DNA of 64,000 nt, taken from Sclerodactyla briareus (taxonomy: Eukaryota > Echinodermata > Holothuroidea > Dendrochirotida > Sclerodactylidae). Below, in pieces: positions 62,480 through 64,000 of the stretch (position 1 is its first letter; each line of letters starts with the position of its first letter). The stretch spans positions 62,001-126,000 of the forward strand of contig JAODTK010005530.1 in NCBI GenBank assembly GCA_026419785.1. Reading direction: 5' to 3'. The notes below the pieces were generated by a model, which saw nothing but the letters and a program-made list of their open reading frames with translations, did no database searches and was not told where the DNA came from. A program made the translations under genes and the position numbers.

Positions 62480-63255
62480 TAATGGGATCTAGTCTGTAGG
62501 AGTAAGAGCCGCATCACCGTTCAAATGAAATGGCCAAAATTCACCCGTAGACGACCGTTGACCTGAATTTATGGACACTGTATGTACAATTAGTCACGGT
62601 AACACTCAAACTTACATATCGTCCCAAAGCTTTTCTGTATCGCTCGATTGTTTAAGCAAAATGGACGAAATTTACCCTATAGCATTCACCTTCATGAAAC
62701 CCTATATGTAATATTTGTTAATAATAATACTGACTGACTTTCGTAATCATCCGAACTATCCGTTAAAAGCGGAAGCCATTCGAGCAAAATGATATATTCA
62801 CCCTAGATGACATTTAACCTCAAATTCCTGAACACCCCATATATACCATTGATCAATCGTAATGCTGACTATCGTGCTCATCCACTTCAAATTATTGGAG
62901 AAGTATCTTGCCAACGTGACACATTATTTGGACTAATATTGCCTCTAAAAATGACCATTTTTGGCTGGAACGACTCCTAATTATCTTTGACCTCAAATAT
63001 CCAAGCACGCTGTGTGTAGCATTAGTTTCCATAATAACACTGACCAACTTTCTTGATCATCCGATCTGTACTGTAGCATTTTGGCAATTTTTGAACAATG
63101 GGCTTAAATCTACAAACAATGGGCTTAAATCTACCATAGATGCCCTTTGACTTAATTTTGTTAAAACCCTATACATGACCCTCCAATCATCGATAGGACC
63201 GGACGTAGTAATGGAGTATTATTTTAATCATGAATAGATCAGTGACCATGTGTGT
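62480..63255 (+). repeat. Degenerate tandem array, unit about 180 bp
   Basis: Repeating order: caaaatg or gaacaatgg, ...ttcaccctagat or ctaccatagatg, acctttgacctcaaatt, gaacaccc-atatgtac, catta-tcaataataatac, tgaccaacttt, cttgatcatccgatc. About four units (breaks near 62520, 62660, 62785 and 63060). Inside, acaatgggcttaaatctac is doubled at 63097 and 63115. Confidence 0.7.
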
Positions 63256-63799
63256 GAATGAAATCCACCCATCGCGTGGACCATCCAATCTTGCTTACAA
63301 CGAAAGAAATTCGCTTTCCCTGCTTAGATCCCGCCCATTTTATCCCATCCCAGCATAATTCCCGATCGATAGCTTTTTAGGCAAGATCTTTGAATTCGCT
63401 CCGCATTGATACGCATTCGTAGACCATTCGTCACATGTGCTTATTTTTGTCTATCCATGTTTGTTTTCTTTCTAGAATTTTCTTTTTCTTTGCCCTTGGT
63501 TGATCCAACTTACTACTTTGCAATAAATCGGGGGTGGGACACTTCAGAGACGCAGTCTCAAGCTCGCAGGGAAAAAAAAAGAAAAAAATTCGCACTTCTC
63601 ACTCCCCTTAGTACCGAACCCGCAATGATGGCCTACTCTTACCAATCAGTGTAACCATGTTCTTCGAACCTATGTTAAAATACCAATCTACTCTTCAAAG
63701 TCGATGAAAACTAATCATCGTCTCACATCTGCATGGAGATACAAAATTGTGATGACACTACTTGAAGTCATACCTTTCTATGATGATGATACGGATTGG

Positions 63800-63845
63800 G
63801 CCCTTTGTCGATTTTTCTTATTATTATTGTTATTATTACAACACC
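63800..63845 (+). repeat. (TTA)n-like microsatellite
   Basis: cttattattattgttattat around 63818-63837. The rest of 63260-64000 has nothing recognised. Confidence 0.7.
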
Positions 63846-64000
63846 TGAAATAAACACAAGAGGCCTTGGGCCTTTACATTTCCCTAGTACGTTGTTCATT
63901 CCCTAATCCGGAGAACTAATGAGCATCGCATCTGTCTATGTACAAGCAATCGAGATACAGCAAACACATAAAATAATAAAATACCTTGTACAGATCACTC

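Overview
The window looks like genomic DNA from an animal, most likely a marine invertebrate. A deuterostome (echinoderm, hemichordate or cephalochordate) is my best guess. The reasons are one split gene with GT/AG introns and vertebrate-like exon boundaries, many inverted-repeat elements, tRNA-derived SINEs, LINE reverse-transcriptase fragments, microsatellites, and no compact coding arrangement. The species cannot be fixed from sequence alone.

The one protein-coding gene I recognise is an ecto-5'-nucleotidase (CD73/NT5E family) on the + strand, about 27.5 to 57.9 kb. Eight exons can be read by homology: 27503-27843, 32374-32592, 33428-33623, 39524-39736, 49232-49362, 53990-54153, 55249-55472 and 57768-57932. 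They correspond to human exons 1-5 and 7-9. The counterpart of human exon 6, which carries the NGGGIR substrate loop, was not found; it should lie between 49363 and 53989, in the same intron as a 220-base T/G-only stretch. Nearly every exon carries several one- or two-base indels, while most splice sites, the amino-acid signal between indels, cysteine motifs and active-site motifs survive. That pattern suggests uncorrected long-read assembly errors more than an old pseudogene, but both remain possible.

1-27.5 kb: no recognised host gene. It is a mosaic of repeats: a composite fold-back element (about 13.98-18.38 kb) that holds a LINE fragment, itself split by a MITE; a dispersed 0.6-kb MITE with 18-bp inverted ends (5.9, 20.0 and 29.4 kb); tandem duplications; a GATA microsatellite; palindromes at 21.9-22.4 kb; and a minisatellite interrupted by the 3' end of a LINE (23.5-24.5 kb).

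27.5-58 kb: the nucleotidase gene, whose introns carry SINEs (including a head-to-head pair), hAT-like MITEs, a minus-strand LINE fragment, and a 0.55-kb palindrome built from a roughly 20-bp unit.

58-64 kb: about 3 kb without recognised features, then a reverse copy of a GGC-rich dispersed element containing an exact 122-bp tandem duplication, then a degenerate tandem array to about 63.25 kb.

All repeat-family names here (A, B, D, E and so on) are labels local to this window.
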